Assembly (NCBI GenBank): GCA_013285705.1
Contig: JABDHA010000043.1
Span: 1 to 35,412 of the forward strand
Source: Acidobacteriota bacterium
Lineage (GTDB): Bacteria; Acidobacteriota; Terriglobia; Terriglobales; Acidobacteriaceae
Length of the DNA stretch: 35,412 nucleotides
Direction: 5' to 3'
Both the position numbers and the translations under genes were made by a program. This document shows positions 14,014-22,338 of the stretch, in pieces (position 1 is the stretch's first letter; the number at the start of each line of letters is the position of its first letter). The notes under the pieces were generated by a model. That model did no database searches, was not told the origin of the DNA, and saw only the letters and a list, made by a program, of their open reading frames with translations.

Positions 14014-16467
14014 CTATTCGACGCGTAGAGATTCCATCGGGTCTAGCTTGGCAGCGCGAGTGGCCGGGAGCCATACAGCGAAAAGGGCCACAGCGCTTAA
14101 TACGACTGGCACAGTGATAAATACGATGGGATCCCAGGGTTTGACTCCGAAGAGGAAGCTTGCGATCAGGCGGGTAAGGCCGAAGGCGGCGGCTACTCCG
14201 ATGACGGCGCCGATGAGGGCGAGCTGCATGCCCTGCCAGACGACGAGGTTGCGGATGCGTCCGCGGTCGGCGCCGAGGGCCATGCGGATGCCCATCTCCT
14301 GCGTGCGCTGCTGCACGGTGTAGGCCATGAGGCCGTAGATGCCGATGGCGGCGAGGATGAGCGCGGAGGCTCCGAAGATGGTGAGCAGGAGCATGTTGAA
14401 GTCTTCGCGCGCAGTGGAGTGGACCACTACCTCGTCCATAGTCCGGACGCGGGCGACGGGGAATCCGCCGCTGGCCTGGCGAAGCTGCTCGGTGATGGCT
14501 GCACTCAGCTGGTGCGGGTCTCCGTGGGTGCGGACGACCCATGAGGTGGGAATGATATTGGCGTTGAGCGCCGTCATGCCGTCGGTGACCTGTGCCTGCG
14601 GAACGATCATGAGCGGGCGCGGGTCGCGATTGAGTCCGCCGTCGTGAATGTCGCCGACGACACCGATGATCTGTCGGGCGGGTTCTTCGAATTGCGGACC
14701 GACGCTTTTGCCGATAATGATCTGCTGGCCCACGGGGTCTTCTTTGGGCCAGAACTTTTTCTTCATGGATTGATTGATGAGCACGACGCCGGGCGCTCCG
14801 GTGCTGTCGCTGTCTTTGAAGTCGCGGCCTTCGATGATCGGAATCTTGTAGACATCGAAGTAGCCGGGTGAGGTGCTCATCCAGCCTGCTCCGCCGGTCT
14901 GACCGGATTTATCGAGTGGACGGCCTACGACGATGAAGGGCAGTCCGAAGCCGCCTTCGAGCGGCAGGCAGCAGGTGGAGGCCGAGGCTTCGACGCCTGG
15001 GATGGCGTTGAGGCGCTCGCGGCCATTGAGCGTGAGCTGGGCAACACCAGTGGTCTTCAGGAAGCGATCGCCAGTAAGCGACATTTGCAGCGTAAGGACG
15101 TTGTGCGGGTTGAATCCGGGATCGACGTGGCGCAGGGCAAGGAAGGTGCGGATGAGCAGCGCGGAGCCGATGAGGAGAACGAGCGCGAGCGAGACTTCGC
15201 TAATGACGAGCAGGGAGCGGGCTTTGCTCTGGCGGAAGCTGGTGCCGGCGCGATTGCTGCTTTCTTTCAGCGTGGAGTTTAGGTCGGGACGCGAAGCTCC
15301 GATGGCGGGGAACAATCCGAAGAGAATGCCGGTGAGGAAAGAGACGCCGACGGTGAAGAGGACCACGCGCCAGTCGATGCCGATGGCGGCTCCATTCTCA
15401 CCGATGCGGGGGATGTCGCCGGGGCTGAGGGCGAGCAGGGCACGCATGCCGGCATAGCCAAGGATGAGGCCGAGGACGCCGCCGGTGAAGGCGAGCAGAA
15501 CGCTTTCCACCAGCAGCTGGCGGATGATGCGGCCGCGTGTGGCTCCCATGGAGACACGGATGGCGAATTCACGCTTGCGGCCGGAGGCGCGAACGAGGAG
15601 CAGATTGGCGACGTTGGCGCAGGCGATGAGCAGGACGAAGCTGACGGCTCCGAGGAGGACGAAGAGAGAGGAGCGCACGTCGCTGACGATGCTGTCGCGG
15701 AGTGGCTCGCTGACAAAGCTATTTTTCAGATCGGCCTCAGGGTAGCGACGGTGGAACTGATCGTAGGCGACTTTGAGCTGGGCGTTGGCTTGCGCGAGGG
15801 TTACACCGGGCTTGAGGCGTGCGGCAGTGAGGAAGAAATGTCCCTGATTGATGCTGCTGGGATCGATCTGGAAGGGAAGCCAGACGTCGGCTTCGGGATC
15901 GGTGACAAAGGACTTGCCGAGGACGCCGACGACCGTATAGGGCTCATTGCCGAGAGAGATGGCGCTGCCGACGATGTGGGGATTGGCTCCGAAACGGCGC
16001 TGCCAGAGGCCGTAGCTGAGGACGACAACTTTCCCGCCATTGGGCGAGTCTTCCTGGGGAGTGAACGTTCGGCCCAGCTGGATAGGAGCCCCGAAGAGGC
16101 GGAAATAGGCTTCGCTGACGTGGATGCCGTGAACCTGCTCGGGGTGGTCACCGGTGAGATTGAAGCCGGGGCCGCCGAAGTCATAGGCGGAGACGTCTTG
16201 AAGAACGCTGGTCTGGTCGTGCCAATTGTTGTAGTTGGTGGGAGAGGCGACGGGACTTTTGCCGTCGGGAAATGCATTGAATAGCTGGACAATGCGGTCG
16301 GCGTCAGGATAGGTGAGGGGCTTGAGCAGGACGGTGTTGACGACGGTGAAGATGGCGGTGTTGGTGCCGATACCGAGGGCCAGGGCTGCTATCGCTGCGA
16401 TGGTGAATCCAGGACTTTTGAAGAGGCTGCGCAGGGAGTGCTTGAGGTCATGCCACAGATTGGCCAC
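14014..16467 (-). CDS. ADOP-type ABC transporter permease (MacB/FtsX-like)
   Basis: An 817-residue inner-membrane protein made of two MacB-like halves, the plan of the acidobacterial duplicated orphan permeases. The N-terminus DLKHSLRSLFKSPGFTIAAIAALALGIGTNTAIFTVVNTVLL gives the first helix. A periplasmic MacB core follows (about 50-250), then an FtsX domain of three helices (about 275-400). The second core spans about 435-650, and the final FtsX domain (about 690-805) ends in LPATRAAKLDPMESLRVE. The start is a GTG with AAGGA about six bases before it. No ATPase gene adjoins it, as is common for this family. The last 41 codons lie inside the duplicated attachment block and may have been supplied by the integrated element, so the gene would be a functional hybrid. 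Confidence 0.93.
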   Translation of the reverse strand: MANLWHDLKHSLRSLFKSPGFTIAAIAALALGIGTNTAIFTVVNTVLLKPLTYPDADRIVQLFNAFPDGKSPVASPTNYNNWHDQTSVLQDVSAYDFGGPGFNLTGDHPEQVHGIHVSEAYFRLFGAPIQLGRTFTPQEDSPNGGKVVVLSYGLWQRRFGANPHIVGSAISLGNEPYTVVGVLGKSFVTDPEADVWLPFQIDPSSINQGHFFLTAARLKPGVTLAQANAQLKVAYDQFHRRYPEADLKNSFVSEPLRDSIVSDVRSSLFVLLGAVSFVLLIACANVANLLLVRASGRKREFAIRVSMGATRGRIIRQLLVESVLLAFTGGVLGLILGYAGMRALLALSPGDIPRIGENGAAIGIDWRVVLFTVGVSFLTGILFGLFPAIGASRPDLNSTLKESSNRAGTSFRQSKARSLLVISEVSLALVLLIGSALLIRTFLALRHVDPGFNPHNVLTLQMSLTGDRFLKTTGVAQLTLNGRERLNAIPGVEASASTCCLPLEGGFGLPFIVVGRPLDKSGQTGGAGWMSTSPGYFDVYKIPIIEGRDFKDSDSTGAPGVVLINQSMKKKFWPKEDPVGQQIIIGKSVGPQFEEPARQIIGVVGDIHDGGLNRDPRPLMIVPQAQVTDGMTALNANIIPTSWVVRTHGDPHQLSAAITEQLRQASGGFPVARVRTMDEVVVHSTAREDFNMLLLTIFGASALILAAIGIYGLMAYTVQQRTQEMGIRMALGADRGRIRNLVVWQGMQLALIGAVIGVAAAFGLTRLIASFLFGVKPWDPIVFITVPVVLSAVALFAVWLPATRAAKLDPMESLRVE
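14124..14136. other. Candidate attachment core, permease-side junction
   Basis: CGATGGGATCCCA inside the permease frame marks the upstream limit of the 123-bp block shared with 7741-7863; the matching core there has one base changed. The orientation is the same, as required for a pair of flanking att sites. Confidence 0.5.
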
Positions 16468-16587
16468 TGGGTTCCTTTTTCTGCTCTGGTTTGGTGGTTA
16501 GACGGAGCGGCTTGCGATTCGCTCTTTGACGGCTGGTGAATTGTACGTGAGGTGGGTGGGGGTGGTTCCGGATTATTTACTGGGGTT

Positions 16588-16690
16588 GTGGTTCCCACCC
16601 TTTCGCAAAGTGCGCGAAACGATGGGGCACCCGTTTTCGTGCGGATGCTCGCTAACTGCAGGTCCCTCGACTTCGCTCGGGATGACAAAT
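16588..16690. repeat. Dispersed hairpin repeat, family 2, copy c
   Basis: It starts GTGGTTCCCACCCTTTCGC, shows the stem ending GATGGGGCACCC, then CGTTTTCGTGCGGATG, and ends in a GATGACAAAT tail. It is the first of three repeats that fill the 16468-17018 gap between the permease and lspA; no gene is seen there. Confidence 0.85.
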
Positions 16691-16787
16691 GTGTGGGGGT
16701 GGGATGACGGCGTCAAAATGGTGCTGTGCAATCCCCGGGCCAAAGGCGAGACCTGGCATCCATGTTTGTGCCCCGAGATGTTAGGGA

Positions 16788-16869
16788 GGGCCGACCTTTG
16801 GTCGGCTTCGCACGAACGTTGTTCGTGCGGGTCCTTCGACTCCGCTGCGCTTCGCTCAGGATGACGGCG
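16788..16869. repeat. Dispersed hairpin repeat, family 1, copy c
   Basis: The cleanest copy: GGGCCGACCTTTGGTCGG, CGCACGAACGTTGTTCGTGCG, then the tail CGCTTCGCTCAGGATGACGGCG. Both hairpins are intact. Confidence 0.88.
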
Positions 16870-16877
16870 AAAGGGTG

Positions 16878-17001
16878 GTGGTTCCCACCCTTTCGCGAAG
16901 TGCGCGAAAGGATGGGGCATCCGTTTTCGTGCGGATGCCTGGAAAAAGCAGATCCCTTCGACAGGCTCAGGGCAGGCTCTTCGTTACGCTCAGGATGACA
17001 A
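16878..17001. repeat. Dispersed hairpin repeat, family 2, copy d
   Basis: It follows the family 1 copy directly. The hairpin CCTTTCGCGAAGTGCGCGAAAGG and the end GATGGGGCATCC are followed by a long tail with CAGGCTCAGGGCAGGCTC and CTCAGGATGACAA. It ends 18 bp from the lspA stop codon and could act as the lspA 3' end structure. Confidence 0.85.
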
Positions 17002-17018
17002 TCGGAGGGCGAGTTTGC

Positions 17019-17522
17019 TTAGAATGCGGATTTTTTGGGTAGAAAGGCGTCGAGGAGCAGGAGGATGCCGCCGCAGACGATGGCGGAGTCGGCGACGTTG
17101 AAGTCGGGCCAGTGATAGCTCCAGTGGCCCCAGCGGAGGAAGACTTCGAGGAAGTCGGTCACGACGCCGTAGTGGATGCGGTCCCATACGTTGCCGAGCG
17201 CTCCGCCGAGGATGAGGGCGAGAGCGATGCCGGCGGCGGTGAAGCGGCGGCCCACTTTGAGGATCAGGCCGAAGACGACGAGGATGGCGATGAGGGAGAA
17301 GATGGTCAGCATCCAGCGCGTGCGTGCGGGCGATGGCGAGTCGGTGAAGAGGCTGAAGGCTGCTCCGGGATTGAGGACGTGCGAGATGAAGAAGTAGCGC
17401 GGGATGATGGTGATCTCGTCGCCTACGGCGACGTGGTGCTGCACCCAGATCTTGGTCACGCGGTCGAGCGCGATGATGAGAGCGGAGATGGCGAGTAGCC
17501 AGCCGCGGCGGTCTTTGTTCAA
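17019..17522 (-). CDS. lspA: Signal peptidase II (lipoprotein signal peptidase)
   Basis: A 167-residue, four-helix inner-membrane aspartyl protease that cuts the signal peptide from lipidated prolipoproteins. The conserved blocks are present: LIIALDRVTKIWV near the N-terminus, HVLNPGAAFSLF (about 48-59), GGALGNVWDRIHYGVVTDFLEV with the first catalytic aspartate, and FNVADSAIVCGGILLLL with the second. Length is normal for the family. The start is a TTG, with AAGGA eight bases upstream; no ATG fits. It lies downstream of ileS on the same strand, the usual ileS-lspA order, although a 288-bp repeat-filled gap separates them here. The window's TlpA-like lipoprotein would be one substrate. Confidence 0.95.
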   Translation of the reverse strand: MNKDRRGWLLAISALIIALDRVTKIWVQHHVAVGDEITIIPRYFFISHVLNPGAAFSLFTDSPSPARTRWMLTIFSLIAILVVFGLILKVGRRFTAAGIALALILGGALGNVWDRIHYGVVTDFLEVFLRWGHWSYHWPDFNVADSAIVCGGILLLLDAFLPKKSAF

Positions 17523-17540
17523 AATCTCGTTCCTTTAAAA

Positions 17541-17665
17541 GCCCGGGGCTAAAGCCCCTTCGTTTTTCTTTTATTCACCGGGCTAAAGCCCGGTGCTTCT
17601 ACCCTATTTTGTGCGCTGTCTTCGACAGCGGTCATTTCCGCCCATGTTAGCTTTGCGAACATGGG
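17541..17665. repeat. GGGCTAAAGCCC palindromes and a CCCATGTT hairpin
   Basis: Two short palindromes, GGGGCTAAAGCCCC at 17545-17558 and CACCGGGCTAAAGCCCGGTG at 17576-17595, share the GGCTAAAGCC core. They are followed by CCCATGTT (17641-17648) pairing with AACATGGG (17658-17665), which runs into GGCACCC as in family 2. They lie between ileS and lspA. Confidence 0.75.
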
Positions 17666-17692
17666 GCACCCGGTTGCGTCGGAGTTGGGATT

Positions 17693-17802
17693 GTGGTTCC
17701 CACCCTTTCGCAAAGTGCGCGAAAGGATGGGGCACCCCTTTTCGTGCTGCTCGATGCAAAAACAGATCCTTCCCCTTCACTGCGTTCGGGTCAGGATGAC
17801 AA
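17693..17802. repeat. Dispersed hairpin repeat, family 2, copy e
   Basis: It starts GTGGTTCCCACCCTTTCGC, shows the stem to GGATGGGGCACCCC, TTTTCGTGCTG, a CAGATCCTTCC segment, and the tail GGTCAGGATGACAA. It ends 9 bp from the ileS stop codon. Confidence 0.85.
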
Positions 17803-17810
17803 TCATTTTT

Positions 17811-20720
17811 TTATACGCTCACCGTTTGCTTGTAGCCCATTTGTTCGAGGGCGAGGGCGCAGCGTCCGCAGACTTTGGGCCATGGGCCGAAGGGTTGGAC
17901 TCGTTCAGGGCTGTTGTCGGCGTAGTAGTTCCAGCAGCGTTCGCACTTTGTGCCGTCTGCCGGGCTGGTTGTAGCCTGCGGCGTATCGTTTGCGGGGGCG
18001 CTTGCGAGCGTCACCTGTGAGACGTTGAGGAACTCTTTCAGCACCTTCTCATATTTTCTTAGCAGTTCGTAGTCGCTGGATGGTACGGAAACCTGCACCT
18101 TCGCTTCCAGAGCTTTTCCAATCTTTCCGGCTTTGCGGTCGGCTTCAAGAGCCTTGAGCGCTTCATCGCGGACGAGGAAGAGCTTCTGCCAATCGGTCAG
18201 CAGAGAAGTGTTCTGCGGAGCGATCTCTTCTGCCGAAGGGAAGTGTGCGAGGTGGACGCTCGTGGCGCGTTTTGCGTCGGCGGGCAGGTAGCTCCAGACT
18301 TCGTCGGCGGTGAAGCTCAGGATGGGGGCGACTAAGCGCACCAAGGCTTCGGCGATTTTGTAGATGACGGTTTGCGCGGAGCGGCGGGCGATGCTGGTCG
18401 GCGCGAAGGTGTACATGCGGTCTTTGAGCACGTCGAGGTAGAGCGCGCTCAGGTCGACGATGCAGAATTCGTTGATGGCCTGGTAGACGCGGTGGAACTG
18501 GAAGTCTCCATACCAGCCGCCATTGCCGTCTGCACCTGATACTTTTTCGACCAGCTCGCGGGTGCGGGCAAGCATGTACTGATCGAGCGGGAGCAGGTCT
18601 TCATAGGGCAGCGCGTGTTGAGCGGGGTCGAAACCATTGAGGTTGCCCAACAGGAAGCGGAAGGTGTTGCGCAGCTTGCGGTAGTTGTCGGCGACGCGCT
18701 GCATGAGGTTTTCGCTGGCGGCTACGTCTTCGCGGAAATCAACGGACGCAACCCAGAGGCGGACGATCTCCGCGCCGAGGCGGTCGGCGATATCGACGGG
18801 ATCGACGCCGTTGCCGAGAGATTTCGACATGGCGCGACCCTGCTCGTCGAGGGTCCAGCCGGCGGTGCCGACCATGGTGTAGGGGGCCTTGTGTTCTGCG
18901 CCGACGCCAACGGAAGTGAGCAGGGAAGTATGGAACCAGCCGCGATACTGGTCGCCGCCTTCGAAATAGAGGTTGGCTGGTGGGGCGATCTCGGGCTCGG
19001 CTTCCATGACGGAGTGCCAGCTTGCGCCGGAGTCGAACCAGACGTCGAGAATGTCCATCTCTTTGCGGAAGTCGGCATTGCCGCAGCTTGCGCACTTCGT
19101 TCCAGAAGGCAGAAGCTGCTCGGCCTCGTGCGTGTGCCAGGCGTCGATACCTTCTTTCTCGAACAATGCCACGATGCTTTGATTGATGGTCGCGTTTTTA
19201 AGTGGCGTGTGGCATTGGTTGCAGAGGAATACGGCGATGGGCACGCCCCAGATGCGCTGGCGCGAGATGCACCAGTCCGGGCGCGTGGCGATCATGTTGG
19301 TGATGCGTTCTTCGCCCCAGGCCGGGTCCCATTTGACGGAATTTTTGATCTCATCAAGCGCGAGCTGGCGGAAGGTGGTTCCCGTTCCGTCGGCTGCTTT
19401 CATCGGCGTGTCGATGGCGATGAACCACTGCTCGGTTGCACGGAAGATGACGGGCTTATGGCAGCGCCAGCAGTGCGGATAGCTGTGATAGATGTCGCTG
19501 CGGCCCATGAGGACGCCGCGCTCGTCGAGCAATTTGATGATGGGCTCGTTGGCTTTGAAGACGGTTAGACCTTCGTATTCGGACAGGCCGTTGCGCAGGC
19601 GGCCGGCATTGTCGACGTTGCAGGTCTGGTCGAGGCTGTATTTTGCTCCGGTGTAGAAGTCGTCGGCACCGTGGGCGGGTGCGGTGTGGACGGCGCCGGT
19701 GCCCTGCTCGGTGGTGACGTAGTCGGCGAGCACGCCAAGGATGCTGCGGTCGAGGAACGGGTGCTGGAAGGTGACGCGTTCGAGCTGCGCACCCTTGAAG
19801 CGGGCGACTTCTTTCGCGTCCTGCAGCTTGCAGGCTTCGCGCACGGATGCGGCGAGGGCATCGGCGACGACGTAGGTGCTGCCGTCTTGTTCCAGAGCGA
19901 CGTAGTCCAACTCAGGATGAAATGCGACGGCTAACGATGCGGGCAGCGTCCAGGGCGTTGTGGTCCAGATGATGGTCGAGACGTTTCTTCCGGCGAGCGC
20001 GGGGTCGATGGCCGCGGGATCGCTTGTCAGCGCGTACTTTACGTAGACGCTGGGGCTGGTGTGCATCTCGTACTCGATCTCGGCGTCGGCGAGAGCGGTG
20101 CGGTCGTTGATGCACCAGTAGACCGGCTTGAGGCCCTTGTAGACGAAGTCCTGCTCAAAGAAACGGTAGAAGATTTCGAGTGTTTTGGCCTCGTACTCCT
20201 TTGACATGGTGGAGTAGGGATTTTCCCAGCGGCCGAGGATGCCGAGGCGCACGAACTGGCTGCTTTGCAGATCGATATACTTCTGCGCGTAGGCACGGCA
20301 GGCGCGGAGGAAATCGACGGACGACATTTCGAGCTTTTTGCGGCCGAATTGTTCGTCGACTTTGATCTCGATGGGCAGACCGTGGCAGTCGAAGCCGGGA
20401 ATGTAAGGCGCGTCAAAACCGGCCATCGTTTTGGACTTGACGATGAAGTCTTTCAGGCATTTATTGAGAGCGTGGCCGAGATGAATGGGACCATTGGCAT
20501 AGGGAGGTCCGTCGTGCAAAAGATAGCGGTCGGAGCCCCTACGGGCGCTGCGAATCTGCTGGTAGAGTCTGGTCTCCTCCCATTTCTTGAGGCGCGCAGG
20601 CTCATTTTGCGGCAGATTGGCCTTCATGGGGAAGTCGGTTTGTGGCAGCGTAAGGGTCGCCTTGAGTTCCAAAGCTCCCGGCAAGCCTGTCGGCGTGCTG
20701 GGTTTGGGCGTGACGGACAT
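17811..20720 (-). CDS. ileS: Isoleucyl-tRNA synthetase
   Basis: A 969-residue class I aminoacyl-tRNA synthetase that charges tRNA-Ile. The HIGH motif appears as HLGH (80-83) in GPPYANGPIHLGHALNK, and the KMSKS loop as AMSKS (630-634) in a GNGVDP context. The editing domain lies between them (GTGAVHTAPAHG at about 330-345). The C-terminal zinc finger, KCERCWNY...VCGRC near the end, is the bacterial IleRS type. A 30-residue low-complexity N-terminal extension precedes the conserved start (PMKANLPQNEP). The ATG has GGGAGA six bases upstream. Long open frames on the plus strand here are shadows. lspA lies downstream on the same strand. Confidence 0.97.
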   Translation of the reverse strand: MSVTPKPSTPTGLPGALELKATLTLPQTDFPMKANLPQNEPARLKKWEETRLYQQIRSARRGSDRYLLHDGPPYANGPIHLGHALNKCLKDFIVKSKTMAGFDAPYIPGFDCHGLPIEIKVDEQFGRKKLEMSSVDFLRACRAYAQKYIDLQSSQFVRLGILGRWENPYSTMSKEYEAKTLEIFYRFFEQDFVYKGLKPVYWCINDRTALADAEIEYEMHTSPSVYVKYALTSDPAAIDPALAGRNVSTIIWTTTPWTLPASLAVAFHPELDYVALEQDGSTYVVADALAASVREACKLQDAKEVARFKGAQLERVTFQHPFLDRSILGVLADYVTTEQGTGAVHTAPAHGADDFYTGAKYSLDQTCNVDNAGRLRNGLSEYEGLTVFKANEPIIKLLDERGVLMGRSDIYHSYPHCWRCHKPVIFRATEQWFIAIDTPMKAADGTGTTFRQLALDEIKNSVKWDPAWGEERITNMIATRPDWCISRQRIWGVPIAVFLCNQCHTPLKNATINQSIVALFEKEGIDAWHTHEAEQLLPSGTKCASCGNADFRKEMDILDVWFDSGASWHSVMEAEPEIAPPANLYFEGGDQYRGWFHTSLLTSVGVGAEHKAPYTMVGTAGWTLDEQGRAMSKSLGNGVDPVDIADRLGAEIVRLWVASVDFREDVAASENLMQRVADNYRKLRNTFRFLLGNLNGFDPAQHALPYEDLLPLDQYMLARTRELVEKVSGADGNGGWYGDFQFHRVYQAINEFCIVDLSALYLDVLKDRMYTFAPTSIARRSAQTVIYKIAEALVRLVAPILSFTADEVWSYLPADAKRATSVHLAHFPSAEEIAPQNTSLLTDWQKLFLVRDEALKALEADRKAGKIGKALEAKVQVSVPSSDYELLRKYEKVLKEFLNVSQVTLASAPANDTPQATTSPADGTKCERCWNYYADNSPERVQPFGPWPKVCGRCALALEQMGYKQTVSV

Positions 20721-20885
20721 CGTTTCTCCCGGGAAAAAGGTTCGATAAGGGGTAAAACTTTATTGTATCTGCTCGGAACAGTAACTTTGTGGTAGGGTGT
20801 ACGTCTATATGGGGAAGGCCATTGTGTTTATTGCCCTCTTTGAGCTTGGCGGATACGAAGCGAAACGCGGTTTCTTCGACTTCTG

Positions 20886-20990
20886 TTCCTCCGGTCGCTT
20901 TGCTCAGGATGACAATTTTTTGAGTTGACTCCGCTCGGGATGAGAATGACAAGTCAAGGAAGAATGCTCAAAATGACAAATTTGAGAGTG
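20886..20990. repeat. Decayed dispersed-repeat tail
   Basis: It contains CTCCGGTCGCTTTGCTCAGGATGACAA followed by two shorter echoes (GACTCCGCTCGGGATGA and GCTCAAAATGACAAATTTGAGAG), which look like eroded family tails. It occupies the middle of the 20721-21112 gap between the divergent ileS and TonB genes. Promoters for both must lie in this gap, but I see no convincing -35/-10 pair. Confidence 0.55.
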
Positions 20991-21112
20991 CGGCGGCAAG
21001 CATCGCATAAACATTTCCTTGCACAGATTCAAGACAAGCGGGGCTTACGTCGTCCATAATGGAGGGATACACGGGTGGGCTGGTTGTTTTTTGGCTGCCC
21101 GGTTGAAGTGAT

Positions 21113-22234
21113 ATGGGCAATCAGCTTTTGACACCTCCGGAACTGGAACCAGGAAAAACTCGGTCGCAAGAGGAAGAGCACGGCCTCCTCGTCGAAACCG
21201 ACGGTTCTATTTGGACATCGCTCATTTCGAACCTACGCGATGCCTTTTCCTCTTCGAAGCAGCCCCCGCTTCAGTTGACATCTCAGCCAGACGAAAATAG
21301 TGACCTCGTTGAAACGCTGAAAGAAGAATCGATCTGGAGATCGCTCTGGACGAATATTCAGGATGCGTTCTTTCCGAAAAAGCTGCCTCCACTGGAGCTG
21401 ACTTCAAAGCCCATCGAAAGCGATGTGCTGCTGAAGTCGGAGCGAAGCGCAAAGTCGAGTGCGATTTCAGCCGCCGTGCACGCTCTGGTGATTGGGCTCA
21501 TTATTCTCGCCATCATCGAAGCGCGCATTCACGCACGGGCGATCGATAAAAAGGCGCAGGTTACGCCTGTAGATATTTCGCCGTTTGTGCCGATGGCTCC
21601 TGCCGCGAAAGATGTGATGGGCGGCGGCGGTGGCGGCGGCAATCACGAACTGGTGGAAGCCTCGAAAGGCAAGCTGCCGAAGTTCGACAAGCAACAGATC
21701 ACGCCTCCGCAAAAACTGTTGCTTGACAATCCGAAGTTGCCGGTTCCGGCGACGGTGGTGATGCCGAACATCAAGATGCCGGATGCGAATATGCCGAACC
21801 TGGGCATACCGCAATCGTCGCAAGTGGCACTGGCGTCGCAGGGTTCGGGTTCCGGATCGGGTTTTGGCACTGGCTCGGGCGGCGGACTCGGCTCGGGATC
21901 GGGCGGTGGTATTGGCCCGGGTTCCGGTGGCGGAACGGGCGGCGGTGTGTATCATCCAGGCGGCGGCGTTTCGGCTCCTCAGGTGATCTATGCTCCTGAT
22001 CCGGAGTTTTCCGATGAAGCGCGGCGCGCCAAATATCAGGGCATCTGCGTAGTGTCAGTGATTGTCGACGCGCAGGGAAATCCGCAGCATGTGCATGTGA
22101 TTCGGCCATTGGGAATGGGACTGGACGAGAAGGCTATCGAAGCGGTGAGACAGTATAAGTTCCGGCCCGCCATGTTCCAGGGGCACCCGGTTCCAGTGGA
22201 AGTGAATATCGAGGTGAACTTCCGAATTTACTAG
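21113..22234 (+). CDS. TonB-family energy transducer
   Basis: A 373-residue protein that would span the inner membrane once and reach through the periplasm to outer-membrane receptors. The cytoplasmic N-terminus of about 115 residues holds an internal duplication: SIWTSLISNLRDAFSSSKQ (32-50) and SIWRSLWTNIQDAFFPKK (73-90), each followed by PPLxLTSxP. One transmembrane helix lies at about 117-136 (ISAAVHALVIGLIILAIIEA). A proline-containing linker and a Gly/Ser-rich segment (about 240-280) lead to the TonB C-terminal domain (about 285-373: APDPEFSDEARRAKYQGICVVSVIVDAQG...AVRQYKFRPAMFQGHPVPVEVNIEVNFRIY). No ExbB/ExbD neighbours are present. The start is an ATG with a weak GAAGTGAT before it. 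Confidence 0.9.
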   Translation: MGNQLLTPPELEPGKTRSQEEEHGLLVETDGSIWTSLISNLRDAFSSSKQPPLQLTSQPDENSDLVETLKEESIWRSLWTNIQDAFFPKKLPPLELTSKPIESDVLLKSERSAKSSAISAAVHALVIGLIILAIIEARIHARAIDKKAQVTPVDISPFVPMAPAAKDVMGGGGGGGNHELVEASKGKLPKFDKQQITPPQKLLLDNPKLPVPATVVMPNIKMPDANMPNLGIPQSSQVALASQGSGSGSGFGTGSGGGLGSGSGGGIGPGSGGGTGGGVYHPGGGVSAPQVIYAPDPEFSDEARRAKYQGICVVSVIVDAQGNPQHVHVIRPLGMGLDEKAIEAVRQYKFRPAMFQGHPVPVEVNIEVNFRIY

Positions 22235-22254
22235 CATCCATGCATGGCATGAAC

Positions 22255-22284
22255 AAAACGGCAGCCGAAAGTGGCTGCCGTTTT
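22255..22284. terminator. Bidirectional Rho-independent terminator
   Basis: AAAACGGCAGCC and GGCTGCCGTTTT form a perfect 12-bp stem around a 6-base loop, 20 bp after the TonB stop. It lies between convergent genes and has A/T tracts on both sides, so it probably ends both the TonB gene and the pentapeptide-repeat gene. Confidence 0.9.
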
Positions 22285-22338
22285 CTATTCCTGAAGTTTG
22301 CGAGATGATTCGCGTGACACTGCTAAAGGCTCTAACCG

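Larger units (their letters stand above)
7864..14136. mobile_element. Putative serine-recombinase integrative element in a permease 3' end
   Basis: About 6.3 kb flanked by two direct copies of a permease 3' end (7741-7863 and 14014-14136), each ending in CGATGGG(G/A)TCCCA. Inside, in order: a large serine recombinase and an overlapping small ORF, an Xre regulator with an operator, a 92-residue ORF flanked by a diverged direct repeat, a TOPRIM-like plus ABC-ATPase pair, and a divergent membrane protein. Base composition of the cargo is visibly more A+T-rich than the flanks. If the model is right, the element supplies the permease with its present tail at 14014-14136. Serine integrases that insert in conserved coding genes are known; this target is not one I recall. 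The exact crossover bases cannot be fixed by eye. Confidence 0.7.

Noticed and set aside
15751..16284. Plus-strand frames opposite the permease
   Set aside because: They mirror the codon bias of the permease frame and have no family features.
18615..19568. 317-codon plus-strand frame opposite ileS
   Set aside because: It is a shadow of a fully conserved synthetase frame.
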